Below, piece after piece: positions 13,542 through 20,634 of a stretch of DNA of 34,686 nucleotides (its first letter is position 1; each line of letters starts with the position of its first letter). The notes under the pieces are model-generated. The model ran no database searches, was not told the origin of the DNA, and worked only from the letters and a program-made list of their open reading frames with translations. The DNA is taken from NCBI GenBank assembly GCA_943329595.2, contig CALQEM020000005.1, positions 1-34,686 on the forward strand, read 5' to 3'. A program made the position numbers and the translations under genes. This DNA comes from CAIYMF01 sp943329595 (GTDB lineage: Bacteria; Actinomycetota; Actinomycetes; S36-B12; CAIYMF01).

Positions 13542-15856
13542 TAAGAGTCGGGAAAGAGGTCGTCGAGCATGCTCACCGAACTGCGTCGCCGACTTCCGAC
13601 GATCACGCTGATCTGGCCGTCGTCATGCAGGCGGAGCGCGCCTGCGGCGAGCAGGCCATCGAGAAGTTCGCCGCCGTTCTCGCCAAGCCGCTCAGCGATG
13701 GCTTCGCGCGGCGCTCGCTCGACGCGCGTGAGCCACGCCATGGCCGACGCCGTGGTGGCGTCGCCGTCGAGGAGGTCTCGCAGCGAGGGGAGCAGCGCCT
13801 TGCGGGGAACGAACACCAACTGACCGCCGCTGACCATGCGGGCGTCGACGGCGATGCGGCCGGTGATGAGGTCGTTGAGGTTGCCCAGCGCCGACCCCGC
13901 ACCGAGCGCGTACCTCGACACGCCGTCGCTCACCTCGATGCGGCCCGACGACACGAGCACTAGCTCGTCGAGAGGGTCGCCGCGCTCGCATACCACCATG
14001 CCGGCGTCGGCATCGATGACACGGCTGAGCCGCGCCAGCTCAGCGATGGCCTCGGAGGTGGCGGGGATGAGCTCGGGGTGCTCGTGCATGAGGCGCATCA
14101 CCGAGTTGAGGTCGTCGTCGCTCACCCGACGATGCGCTTCGTGAAGCTCGCGCCACGGACCGTCGGAGTGGGTGAGCTCGCGAGGGCTTCCTGATTCAAC
14201 GACTTCGCCCGACTGCATGACCACGAGCAGGTCGGAGTCGATGGCGAGCTCGAGCTGGTGGCATACCGCCAGCACCGTGATTCCCTGCTCGGTCGCCACT
14301 CGCCGCATGGTGCGCCAGGTCGCAGCCGCTGTCTGTGGATCGAGGGCAGAGGTCGCCTCGTCGAGCAGCAGCAACTGCGGCCGGCGAACCAGGGCTCGGG
14401 CGAGAGCAAGTCGCTGACGCTGCCCGCCGCTGATGAGGTGGCCTGTCGTATCGACGAGAGTTGCGTATCCCTCGGGAAGCGCCTCGAGCACGTCGTGCAG
14501 CTCGGCCAATCGTGCAGCCTCGCGCACCGCGTCGTCGTCGGCGCTGCGGTCGCCCGCACGGATGTTCTCGGCAATGGAGGTGTTGAAGAGAAGTGAGTCC
14601 TGGAATACCAGCGAGGTGCGCACTTTGTCGTGTGCCTCATCAACCCCCATGCCGGCAACCTCGACCGCTCCGGAGGTGGGGCGCCGCTGGCCAGTGACCA
14701 GGCCCAGGATGGTCGACTTACCCGCGCCCGACCCGCCCACGATCGACGTCCATTTCCCGGCCGGCAGCTCGAGGGTGGTGGGCTTCAAGACGGTGGTGCC
14801 GTTGGGAAGGGTAATCGAGGCGTCGCGAAGCCAGACTGCCACCGGGCCATCGTGCGCCGTCACGGCAGCGGCGACCTCTCGCTCGTGCTCGCTTGCGAGG
14901 GGTGGTGCGGCGTCGGTGAGCTCGCGCACCCGGGCGACGCTGACGCCGGCACGCTGACCCTCAGGGATGAACTCGGCGAGGTCGAGCAGCGAGTCGACCG
15001 CCATCTGCACGTACATCATGCTGGCTGCCACCGCAGCCACCGACAAGATTCCCTGCTGGGCGGTGACCGCCGCGATCACCAGGATGACGATGAGCGCCAC
15101 CCGCCCGGTGGTCGCGCCGGCCCAGTAGGGCCACCACCCCATGAGGGCTCGGCGGCGGGTGGCCCGGCGCAACTCCTCGCTGCGCTCGCGGAAACGCCCG
15201 CCGTCCCAGTCGTGAAGGTCGTAGGCGTGAATCAGCGGCACGGTGCGCACCGACTCGGTGAGCTTGCCCGACATGGTGTCGACCGCGTTCTGTCGGTCAT
15301 CGTTGGCGCGGTCGACCCGGGTGGCGACGACCCGCTGGAAGATTACGAAGAAGGCCAGGAAGGCGAGGAAGGCCAGACCGATGACGGGCTGGATGATGGT
15401 GAGGGCCGCGCACACCATGAGCAGACGACCGAAGTCGTTGATGGTTCCCGCGAGAAACTCGATGAGGCTGTCCTCGACCTCGTCGATGTCGGCCGTAAGC
15501 CGCGTGGTGATTCCGCTCGCGTCGGGTTGGCCGAATGGGTCGGCGTGCACCGCACGCAGGGCCTCGATGCGCGCCCGGTGGCTATAGGCGGCGGTGATCA
15601 CCGCCGCGGCCCAGATCAGCAGCCATTCACCAGCAAGCCAGAGCACCGTGACGAAGCTCCACCCCACGGCCACCTGCACCAGGGCCTCACGCGAGCCGTC
15701 GGGCACCGCCAGTTCGATGACTCGGCCAACGAGGAGCGGGATGAGGGCCCCGGCGATGATGAAGAAGATGTTTCCGATCACCACCCCCACGAAGGCCAGG
15801 GGGCATTTCAGCGCGGCACGAAACGCCTCGTTGATGAAAAGCCACAGAGAGCGCAT
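13541..15856 (-). CDS. ABC exporter half-transporter with C-terminal cyclic-nucleotide-binding-like domain
   Basis: The 771-aa protein fuses a type-1 exporter membrane domain (about residues 1-310, six helices, for example CPLAFVGVVIGNIFFIIAG) to an ATPase domain. That domain has Walker A GGSGAGKST (near 373), signature LISGGQRQRLALARAL (near 475), Walker B LLLLDEATSALD (near 495) and the H-loop HQLEL. All ATPase motifs are intact, so it should work as a homodimer or with an unlinked partner. After the ATPase come about 170 extra residues. Part of these (GMVVCERGDPLDELVLVSSGRIEVSDG and YALGAGSALGNLNDLITGR) has the look of a cyclic-nucleotide-binding beta-roll. A C-terminal placement is unusual. 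The ATG at 15856 is chosen because CATACT lies 6 nt upstream and the longer frame is low-complexity. The substrate is unknown. Confidence 0.88.
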   Translation of the reverse strand: MRSLWLFINEAFRAALKCPLAFVGVVIGNIFFIIAGALIPLLVGRVIELAVPDGSREALVQVAVGWSFVTVLWLAGEWLLIWAAAVITAAYSHRARIEALRAVHADPFGQPDASGITTRLTADIDEVEDSLIEFLAGTINDFGRLLMVCAALTIIQPVIGLAFLAFLAFFVIFQRVVATRVDRANDDRQNAVDTMSGKLTESVRTVPLIHAYDLHDWDGGRFRERSEELRRATRRRALMGWWPYWAGATTGRVALIVILVIAAVTAQQGILSVAAVAASMMYVQMAVDSLLDLAEFIPEGQRAGVSVARVRELTDAAPPLASEHEREVAAAVTAHDGPVAVWLRDASITLPNGTTVLKPTTLELPAGKWTSIVGGSGAGKSTILGLVTGQRRPTSGAVEVAGMGVDEAHDKVRTSLVFQDSLLFNTSIAENIRAGDRSADDDAVREAARLAELHDVLEALPEGYATLVDTTGHLISGGQRQRLALARALVRRPQLLLLDEATSALDPQTAAATWRTMRRVATEQGITVLAVCHQLELAIDSDLLVVMQSGEVVESGSPRELTHSDGPWRELHEAHRRVSDDDLNSVMRLMHEHPELIPATSEAIAELARLSRVIDADAGMVVCERGDPLDELVLVSSGRIEVSDGVSRYALGAGSALGNLNDLITGRIAVDARMVSGGQLVFVPRKALLPSLRDLLDGDATTASAMAWLTRVERAPREAIAERLGENGGELLDGLLAAGALRLHDDGQISVIVGSRRRSSVSMLDDLFPDS

Positions 15857-15862
15857 TGGACA

Positions 15863-15868
15863 AGTATG
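15863..15868 (-). promoter_or_regulatory. -10 element of the ABC exporter gene (leaderless)
   Basis: CATACT on the minus strand fits NANNNT and is followed by six bases and the ATG at 15856. No ribosome binding site is visible. Confidence 0.4.
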
Positions 15869-15903
15869 TCGTGGGCGGGTTGATGGGGTGGTCGCGTCGA
15901 CCA

Positions 15904-15909
15904 TACGGT
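15904..15909 (+). promoter_or_regulatory. -10 element of the lactate dehydrogenase gene (leaderless)
   Basis: TACGGT is followed by seven bases and the ATG at 15917, so the transcript probably begins at or next to the start codon. It shares a 60-bp divergent promoter region with the ABC exporter gene. Confidence 0.45.
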
Positions 15910-15916
15910 GGTGCCC

Positions 15917-17125
15917 ATGACTGAGCGCAGATTGCCCCGATGGTCCGAGATTGAGCCGATGATCGGCCTCCGAAGTCCGTTTGCAGGGCCTGATCGGCTC
16001 GCGCGTGCCTCGACCATCACCGAGCTTCGCAGCATCGCCCGTCGGCGCACGCCGCGGGCCGTCTTCGACTACACCGACGGCGCCGCCGGCGAGGAGCTCA
16101 GCCTGACCCGTTCCCGCGAGGCCTACCGGCGGGTCGAGTTTCGGCCGCGCGTGCTGCGCGACGTGGCGACGGTCGACACCTCGGTGACGGTGCTCGGCTC
16201 GAGGGCGGCGCTTCCCATCCTTTTCGGTCCCACCGGCTTCACCCGCATGATGCACCACGAGGGCGAGCCGGCCGTGGCTCGGGTCACGGCGGAGTTCGGT
16301 ATCCCCTACACGCTCTCAACCCTGGGAACGACCTCGGCCGAGGACCTCGCGCTTGTCGCCCCTGGCGCGCGCCGATGGTTCCAGCTCTACCTGTGGCGCG
16401 AGAAAGCGTCGCGCGGCGAGCTCGTCGACAAGGTCTCGCGCAGCGGATACGAGGCGATCATGCTGACCGTCGACACCGTGGTGGCGGGCTCACGTCTGCG
16501 CGACGTGCGCAACGGGCTCACCGTGCCTCCTCAGCTACGCCTGCGCACTGCTGTCGGGATGGCCCGCTTTCCGCGGTGGTGGTCGAACCTGCTCACCACC
16601 GCACCCCTTGAGTTCGCCAGCCTGCGCAGCACGGAAGGTACCGTGGCCGACCTCATCAACGGCGTCTTCGACCCGTCGATCACGCTCGACGACGTGAAGT
16701 GGCTGCAGCAGAACTGGAGCGGCAAGGTGATCGTCAAGGGTGTGCAAAGCGTCGACGACGCGGTGCTGCTTGCCGATGCTGGCGTCGACGCCATCGTGCT
16801 GTCGAACCACGGTGGCCGCCAGCTCGACCGTTCGGTGGTGCCGCTGGAACTGCTGCCCGACGTGCGGGCGGCCGTGGGCCGTCGCATTGAGGTGTACGTC
16901 GACGGCGGCATCATGAGCGGGGCCGACGCCGTGGCCGCCGTGGGACTCGGGGCCGATGCCGTGCTGGTCGGCCGCGCGTACCTGTACGGGCTGATGGCCG
17001 GCGGCGAGGCGGGGGTGCGCCGGGTGGCGCAGATCTTCACCGCTGAGGTCGAGCAGACGATGCGGCTGCTGGGTATCACCAGCCTGTCCCAGCTCGAGCC
17101 CGGAATGGTCAGGCTGCGGCCCTAG
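15917..17125 (+). CDS. lldD: FMN-dependent L-lactate dehydrogenase (alpha-hydroxy acid dehydrogenase family)
   Basis: This quinone-linked enzyme oxidises L-lactate to pyruvate at the membrane. The 402-aa sequence is full length and close to mycobacterial LldD2. It has the N-terminal IARRRTPRAVFDYTDGAAGEEL, the FMN region PILFGPTGFTRMMH, FQLYLWRE with the substrate-binding Tyr, LTVDTVVAGSRLRDVRNG, the lysine in KVIVKGVQS, and the catalytic base H298 in LSNHGGRQLDRS. GADAVLVGRAYLYGLMAGGEAG binds the FMN phosphate. The ATG at 15917 is preferred over the GTG at 15908, which would overlap the -10. Related oxidases and mandelate dehydrogenases share these motifs, but LRDVRNG and the overall similarity favour lactate dehydrogenase. 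It is monocistronic and followed by a strong hairpin. Confidence 0.9.
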   Translation: MTERRLPRWSEIEPMIGLRSPFAGPDRLARASTITELRSIARRRTPRAVFDYTDGAAGEELSLTRSREAYRRVEFRPRVLRDVATVDTSVTVLGSRAALPILFGPTGFTRMMHHEGEPAVARVTAEFGIPYTLSTLGTTSAEDLALVAPGARRWFQLYLWREKASRGELVDKVSRSGYEAIMLTVDTVVAGSRLRDVRNGLTVPPQLRLRTAVGMARFPRWWSNLLTTAPLEFASLRSTEGTVADLINGVFDPSITLDDVKWLQQNWSGKVIVKGVQSVDDAVLLADAGVDAIVLSNHGGRQLDRSVVPLELLPDVRAAVGRRIEVYVDGGIMSGADAVAAVGLGADAVLVGRAYLYGLMAGGEAGVRRVAQIFTAEVEQTMRLLGITSLSQLEPGMVRLRP

Positions 17126-17151
17126 CGTGTGCGGTGCGAGCGCGACCACAT

Positions 17152-17200
17152 CCCTACGCGAGTTCGGATTCCTGAGAGCTGTGTCCGAACTGGCGTAGGG
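17152..17200 (+). terminator. Strong hairpin after lldD
   Basis: CCCTACGCGAGTTCGGA (17152-17168) and TCCGAACTGGCGTAGGG (17184-17200) pair at 16 of 17 positions around a 15-nt loop, 26 bp after the lldD stop. No U-tract follows. A terminator is the simplest reading; a regulator-binding palindrome is possible. Confidence 0.5.
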
Positions 17201-17342
17201 GTGCAGGGTTTCAGTGATGGCCCTGCGCTCGAAGTGCACCGCTATTGCGATGGAGTGGCGATCGCGCGGAGCCCGCACTTATCCAGAATGCCCGACAGCA
17301 GGCCACCATCTGGACGCGACGACGTCGTGTGACCTGCCCTGT

Positions 17343-17348
17343 TAGCGT
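17343..17348 (+). promoter_or_regulatory. -10 element of the leader peptide and carbonic anhydrase transcript
   Basis: TAGCGT fits TANNNT and is followed by six bases and the GTG of the 27-codon ORF at 17355. The transcript would therefore be leaderless, with translation starting at its first base. Confidence 0.5.
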
Positions 17349-17354
17349 CGTTTC

Positions 17355-17438
17355 GTGCCCACGCCGATCCTCCTCACTCGACGACGCGTCGTCGACATGA
17401 TGCGGGTCGTGAGCGGCGCCTGTCCGCGCACTCCCTAG
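17355..17438 (+). CDS. Putative cysteine-attenuator leader peptide (27 aa)
   Basis: This short ORF lies about 105 bp before the carbonic anhydrase gene. It reads with GTG start, LLTRRRVVDMM in the middle and VVSGACP near the end, one Cys codon (TGT) and a TAG stop. Many actinobacteria have such leader peptides with an RR-[HV]-V-D-L-[ML]-R-V-[SA]-S-A-[ILM]-C pattern before sulfur metabolism genes, where ribosome stalling at Cys codons senses cysteine. The match is by memory of the pattern, not by search. A -10 element is placed for a leaderless start. Hairpins between it and the next gene (around 17447-17463 and 17493-17513) could serve as attenuator or antisequestrator structures. Single-Cys leaders give weaker sensing than poly-Cys ones. 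Confidence 0.55.
   Translation: MPTPILLTRRRVVDMMRVVSGACPRTP
17378..17395. repeat. 18-bp perfect palindrome inside the leader ORF
   Basis: TCGACGACGCGTCGTCGA is its own reverse complement and falls on the Arg-Arg-Arg-Val-Val-Asp codons of the leader peptide. It could be a regulator site or an RNA hairpin (tight loop) unfolded by a translating ribosome. Confidence 0.5.
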
Positions 17439-17492
17439 CGACACCCCGCCCCATCTGTGGGCGACTGAGAATCAATCACACCGTTCGTCCTC

Positions 17493-17513
17493 CCGCAGCT
17501 AACCTCGCTGCGG
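17493..17513 (+). promoter_or_regulatory. Hairpin before the carbonic anhydrase ribosome binding site
   Basis: CCGCAGC (17493-17499) and GCTGCGG (17507-17513) form a 7-bp perfect stem with a 7-nt loop, 19 bp before AAAGGA. Position between the leader ORF and the gene suggests part of an attenuation mechanism. Confidence 0.35.
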
Positions 17514-17543
17514 CCACCCCCTGCACCCACGAAAGGAACAAAC

Positions 17544-18131
17544 ATGTCCGTTCTCACTGATGTCCTCACCGCCAACGAGCAGTACGCCGCCACCTTCGGC
17601 GCCAAGTCTGAACTCGCCCTTCCGCCCGCTCGCGGCTTCGCGATTCTTACGTGCATGGACGCCCGGCTCGACCCGGCCAAGTACGCGGGCCTGGCCGAGG
17701 GTGACGCCCATGTGATCCGCAACGCTGGTGGCCGGGCCAGTGACGACGCCATCCGGTCGCTGGTCATCTCGTACAAGTTGCTCGGAACGCGCGAGTGGTT
17801 CGTGATTCACCACTCAAACTGCGGCATGGAGTTCTTCACCGACGATGTGATGCGCGGTTTGCTCGCCAACAGTCTTGAGACCGCCGCCCTGGGCGCCGAC
17901 GGGTTCACCGACGTGGGCACCGGCCCTGGTTCACCCGAGGCCCAGCACATCAGTTGGCTCACCATCGCCGATCAGGCGCAGAGTGTGGCCGAGGACGTCG
18001 CCCGCATTCGCAACCACCCACTGGTTCCGAAGACGATCCCGGTCTACGGCTACATCTACGACGTGAGCACCGGCCTTTTGGTGGAGGTGCCGGCCGCGAC
18101 CGAGGCAGGGCGCGTTTCGGCGAACGGCTGA
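17544..18131 (+). CDS. Beta-class carbonic anhydrase
   Basis: It interconverts CO2 and bicarbonate in the cytoplasm with a zinc bound by two Cys and one His. The 195-aa protein has the complete site: C37 in TCMDAR, H90 and C93 in HHSNCGM, and the D39-R41 dyad. HVIRNAGGRASDDAIRSL and YGYIYDVSTGLLVEV are typical of the short actinobacterial type represented by mycobacterial Rv1284. The start ATG has AAAGGA 6 nt upstream. The gene stands alone between lldD and a MaoC-like gene; its leader region with a cysteine-leader-like ORF suggests control by sulfur or cysteine supply. In Mycobacterium tuberculosis the Rv1284 gene lies beside the sulfate-activation genes cysD/cysN, which fits that idea. Confidence 0.92.
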   Translation: MSVLTDVLTANEQYAATFGAKSELALPPARGFAILTCMDARLDPAKYAGLAEGDAHVIRNAGGRASDDAIRSLVISYKLLGTREWFVIHHSNCGMEFFTDDVMRGLLANSLETAALGADGFTDVGTGPGSPEAQHISWLTIADQAQSVAEDVARIRNHPLVPKTIPVYGYIYDVSTGLLVEVPAATEAGRVSANG

Positions 18132-18160
18132 GTAGTCAGGGCGAGGTGCACTGTGTCAGC

Positions 18161-18190
18161 AGGTCACTAGGTCACTAGGTCACTAGGTCA
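18161..18190 (+). repeat. Tandem 8-bp repeat (GGTCACTA, 3.75 copies)
   Basis: GGTCACTA is repeated exactly three times, followed by GGTCAC, 29 bp after the carbonic anhydrase stop. It is non-coding. As a short satellite it may vary in copy number between strains; no function is evident. Confidence 0.85.
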
Positions 18191-18220
18191 CCGTCGTCCG
18201 GACTGCTCGCTCGACCGTCA

Positions 18221-18282
18221 CCCGGGTAGGGGTTAGGTGCCGACATCTGACCCCTACCCCGGGCGAAAGCCCCGGTAGGGCG
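18221..18282 (+). terminator. Overlapping alternative hairpins between carbonic anhydrase and MaoC genes
   Basis: CCCGGGTAGGGGT (18221-18233) pairs with ACCCCTACCCCGGG (18250-18263) with one bulged base. The second arm can instead pair downstream through GGGC-GAAA-GCCC and the flanking CTACC/GGTAG. The two stems exclude each other. The position suits a terminator for carbonic anhydrase; the alternative pairing could make it a regulated element for the MaoC gene. Confidence 0.45.
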
Positions 18283-18326
18283 ACACGGCACGATGGTCTC
18301 CACTCGACCACCACTGGAGGCTCCCC

Positions 18327-18857
18327 ATGACCACGCATCCCGCCGTCCTCGGACGATTCTTTGACGACTTCGAGGTGGGTGACGTGTACCAGCACCCCTT
18401 CGGCCGCACCATCTCCGAGACCGACGCCACGTGGTTCACTCAGTTGACCTGCAACACCAACCAGAATCACTTCAACGCCCACCTCGCCGCGTCGAACCCG
18501 ATCACGGGAGGGCGCGTCATCGTCAATTCCGGCCTCACGGTGGCGTTGGTGCTGGGCCTGTCGGTCATCGACATGAGCCAGAACGCAGTGGCCAACCTCG
18601 GTTGGACCGACATCAAACTGACCCACCCGGTCTACATCGGCGACACGATTTACGCCGAGAGCATCTGCCTCGACAAGCGCGAGAGTTCATCGAGGCCGGG
18701 CATGGGCGTCATCACGATGCGCACCCGCGGCCTCAACCACGAGGGCGACGAAATCATGACCTACCTCCGCACCGTCATGGTCCCCAAGCGCGAGACCGGA
18801 ATCGGCCAGAACTACTTCCCCCAGGCCAAGTCGGGGCCGCTGGTGATGCCCGAGTAG
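18327..18857 (+). CDS. MaoC-like hot-dog fold dehydratase/hydratase
   Basis: MaoC-family enzymes hydrate enoyl-CoA-type double bonds. In this 176-aa protein FFDDFEVGDVYQHPFGRTISETDATWFTQLTCNTNQNHFNAHLA contains the expected catalytic Asp/Asn and His region (the NQNHFN segment replaces the common D....H). It is followed by the hot-dog glycine-rich GGRVIVNSGLTVALVLGLSV, and LTHPVYIGDTIYAES matches the family's P...GDTL.....V motif. GGAGG lies 6 nt before the ATG. Closest remembered relatives are short-chain itaconyl- or mesaconyl-CoA hydratase types, but the substrate is not certain. It is convergent with a membrane protein gene 34 bp away and has no operon partner. Confidence 0.85.
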   Translation: MTTHPAVLGRFFDDFEVGDVYQHPFGRTISETDATWFTQLTCNTNQNHFNAHLAASNPITGGRVIVNSGLTVALVLGLSVIDMSQNAVANLGWTDIKLTHPVYIGDTIYAESICLDKRESSSRPGMGVITMRTRGLNHEGDEIMTYLRTVMVPKRETGIGQNYFPQAKSGPLVMPE

Positions 18858-18891
18858 GGCTAACCCCCCGCCCGCACGCCGGCGCGACAGA

Positions 18892-19710
18892 TCAGCTGTC
18901 GGTGCTGCGCTTCTTCAGGAGGGCGAGCACGCAGGCGAGGGCTCCGAGGAGGGCGCCAATTCCGAGGAACGTGCCCGGCGCGATCAGGCGCGAGGCGATG
19001 TTGGCCGGGTTCAGCGCATCGGGGATCCACGCGACGGCGAACAGGATGGGTGCGACGACTCCGGCGATTACGGCCGGAAGGCCGACGCGGGGGATGAGGT
19101 GCTCAACGTGGCTGACAATGCCGATGGCAACCAAGATCGCACCGCCGCACATGAGGATGTACGGATTGCGGTTGGTGGAGTTGGTCGTCGCGAAGAGACC
19201 GAACCCGTAGAGGACCAAGCCGCTGGCGGCGGTGACCAGCGAGAGGAACGAGGCATGCACCGTCACCTGAGCGCGGTAGGGGATCCCCTGGGCGTACTCC
19301 TCAACCGTGGTCGTGAGTTGGCGCTCCTTGTGCACGGCCACCATCGCCACGCCTACGCCGCCGAGGAGAAAGGAGAAGCCGTAGCACGACAGGTAGGCGC
19401 TGCTGTCGACGCGCAGGAAGAAGAGAAGCGATCCGACGCCATTGATCACCGCGCCAAGAACGATCAACACGACAGCGGTGCGTCCGAGCCGGAAGGTGAG
19501 GTGGTCGACGTGCAGCACAATGGCGATCACCAGCAGGATGGCTCCCAAGGGCGGCAGCTGGACTGGCTGGGCAGAGCCAGACAGTAGGCGGCCGATGCCC
19601 CACAGGGCCAGTCCGATGGCCGCAAGAAGGAGAACCTTCGACGACGCGTGAATGCGTTCGGACTCAAAACGTCGAACCTGCAGGTCTGAGTCGGGCGTGG
19701 CTTCGGTCAC
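18892..19710 (-). CDS. Eight-helix membrane protein of unknown function with internal duplication
   Basis: I do not recognise the family. The 272-aa protein has about eight hydrophobic segments in two halves of four (about residues 24-125 and 151-266), separated by a charged loop (HKERQLTTTVEEYAQGIPYR). Both halves contain the same landmark after their second helix: GAILLVIAIVLHVDHLTFRLG in the first and GAILVAIGIVSHVEHLIPRVG in the second, so the protein arose by tandem duplication. The H-V-D/E-H-L motif at a membrane boundary could bind a metal or proton. The GTG start has AGGGAG at a normal distance. It ends convergently with the MaoC gene. A transporter or sensor role is only a guess. Confidence 0.8.
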   Translation of the reverse strand: MTEATPDSDLQVRRFESERIHASSKVLLLAAIGLALWGIGRLLSGSAQPVQLPPLGAILLVIAIVLHVDHLTFRLGRTAVVLIVLGAVINGVGSLLFFLRVDSSAYLSCYGFSFLLGGVGVAMVAVHKERQLTTTVEEYAQGIPYRAQVTVHASFLSLVTAASGLVLYGFGLFATTNSTNRNPYILMCGGAILVAIGIVSHVEHLIPRVGLPAVIAGVVAPILFAVAWIPDALNPANIASRLIAPGTFLGIGALLGALACVLALLKKRSTDS

Positions 19711-20055
19711 GGGGTGCTCCCTCTGATGTCTCTCGTCTGATGGTGCGAGGGCCGAGCGGCCCGAGGAGTCCTATGGTGCCGCATCAGGTCGACCGTGTCG
19801 CGCTCCCGACGCGTGTCGTTGACGTGTGTTGGCCCGACACCCCGGCTCGTGGTGCGCGCGATGCCGCTCGCTCCACTTCCCCCCACGTTCCCTCCACGGC
19901 TCGCCGGCACGTGCCTTCGAACGCACTCCAGGCTGCCGCCGCCTCCCGCGGCCGCACTTTCTGGCCCGAAAACAGCAGGTGAGACCGGTTCGGGCGCCTG
20001 GAGGGCGCCATAACGCCTCATCAGTGCAAATTCTCCTCCACATTGCACCACTACT
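19711..20055. other. Non-coding region between divergent genes
   Basis: About 345 bp without a convincing gene. Several short frames are present on both strands but they are Arg/Pro-rich GC artefacts. The left end must hold the promoter of the minus-strand membrane protein gene; I could not place it with confidence. A small self-complementary GGCGCC pair (19993-19998 and 20004-20009) could fold into a hairpin. AT content rises to the right, where the mraZ promoters begin. Confidence 0.6.
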
Positions 20056-20084
20056 CTGACCTGCGTTGATGTCTCCTTTACAGT
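20056..20084 (+). promoter_or_regulatory. Candidate distal promoter of the dcw operon
   Basis: CTGACC (20056-20061), 17-bp spacer and TACAGT (20079-20084) resemble a sigma-70-type promoter, about 60 bp upstream of the better-supported one. Confidence 0.4.
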
Positions 20085-20115
20085 GACAATTTCGCACTTC
20101 TGTGACTTGTGATTC

Positions 20116-20143
20116 TTGACCGTGGAGCAAAGTGGAGTACTAT
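20116..20143 (+). promoter_or_regulatory. mraZ promoter with two MraZ boxes
   Basis: TTGACC (20116-20121), a 16-bp spacer and TACTAT (20138-20143) form a good -35/-10 pair. The spacer holds GTGGAG at 20122-20127 and again at 20132-20137, exactly 10 bp apart. MraZ proteins bind short G-rich repeats spaced by one helical turn upstream of their own gene, so this is probably the autoregulatory operator. Transcription would start near 20150. Confidence 0.75.
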
Positions 20144-20202
20144 GGCGTGATCCGGAGGTTCCGGGAGGCTTGTCAGTGGTGAGCGAAGGAGAGGTGGGGC
20201 GG

Positions 20203-20634
20203 ATGTTCCTCGGCACCCACACCCCACGCCTCGACGACAAGGGTCGGCTGATCCTCCCCGCCCGCTTCCGCGACGAACTTGAGCCCGGCCTGGTGATTAC
20301 TAAGGGGCAGGAGCGCTGCCTGGTGGTGTGGCCGATCGAGGCGTTCCGCGACTACGCGGTGAGCCTCCGGGAGGCCTCGCCCACCCAGGAGCGCGCCCGC
20401 CGTTACTCACGGGTGTTTTTTGCCAGCGCCCACGATGAAAGCCCCGACAAGCAGGGCCGCATCACAATCCCGGCAGCCCTGCGCGAGTACGCGGGCCTCG
20501 ACCGCGAGCTGGTGGTGGTCGGCAACGACACCCGGCTCGAGATCTGGGACGCCGAGGCGTGGCAGGCCTACGTCGACGCCTCTGACGACACCTTCTCCGA
20601 GCTCGACGGCGAGGTGGTCCCTGACCTGAGCTAA
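20203..20634 (+). CDS. mraZ: Transcriptional regulator MraZ
   Basis: MraZ is an AbrB-fold DNA-binding protein, usually a ring-shaped oligomer, that represses the dcw operon. The 143-aa sequence begins with the family hallmark MFLGTHTPRLDDKGRLILPARFRDEL and contains the second copy of the fold (ESPDKQGRITIPAALREYAGLDRELVVVGNDTRLEIWD); both DKGR/DKQGR motifs are intact. Longer in-frame starts (for example 20116) are excluded because they would read through the promoter and MraZ boxes. GAAGGAGAGGTGG precedes the ATG. It heads the operon, with a 293-bp gap to the next ORF. Confidence 0.95.
   Translation: MFLGTHTPRLDDKGRLILPARFRDELEPGLVITKGQERCLVVWPIEAFRDYAVSLREASPTQERARRYSRVFFASAHDESPDKQGRITIPAALREYAGLDRELVVVGNDTRLEIWDAEAWQAYVDASDDTFSELDGEVVPDLS

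Noticed and set aside
14630..15883. 417-codon plus-strand frame opposite the ABC exporter
   Set aside because: Composition is typical of an antisense shadow; the exporter strand carries intact Walker and signature motifs.
17129..17332. 67-codon ORF after lldD
   Set aside because: It spans the lldD hairpin, has no ribosome binding site or motif.
18161..18190. GGTCACTA repeats as a CRISPR array or attachment site
   Set aside because: Units are 8 bp and contiguous without spacers, and no cas, integrase or tRNA gene is near.
19707..20240. 178-codon minus-strand frame across the region upstream of mraZ
   Set aside because: It crosses the mraZ promoter, is Arg/Ser/Pro-rich without motifs and overlaps the start of mraZ; a GC-rich shadow frame.
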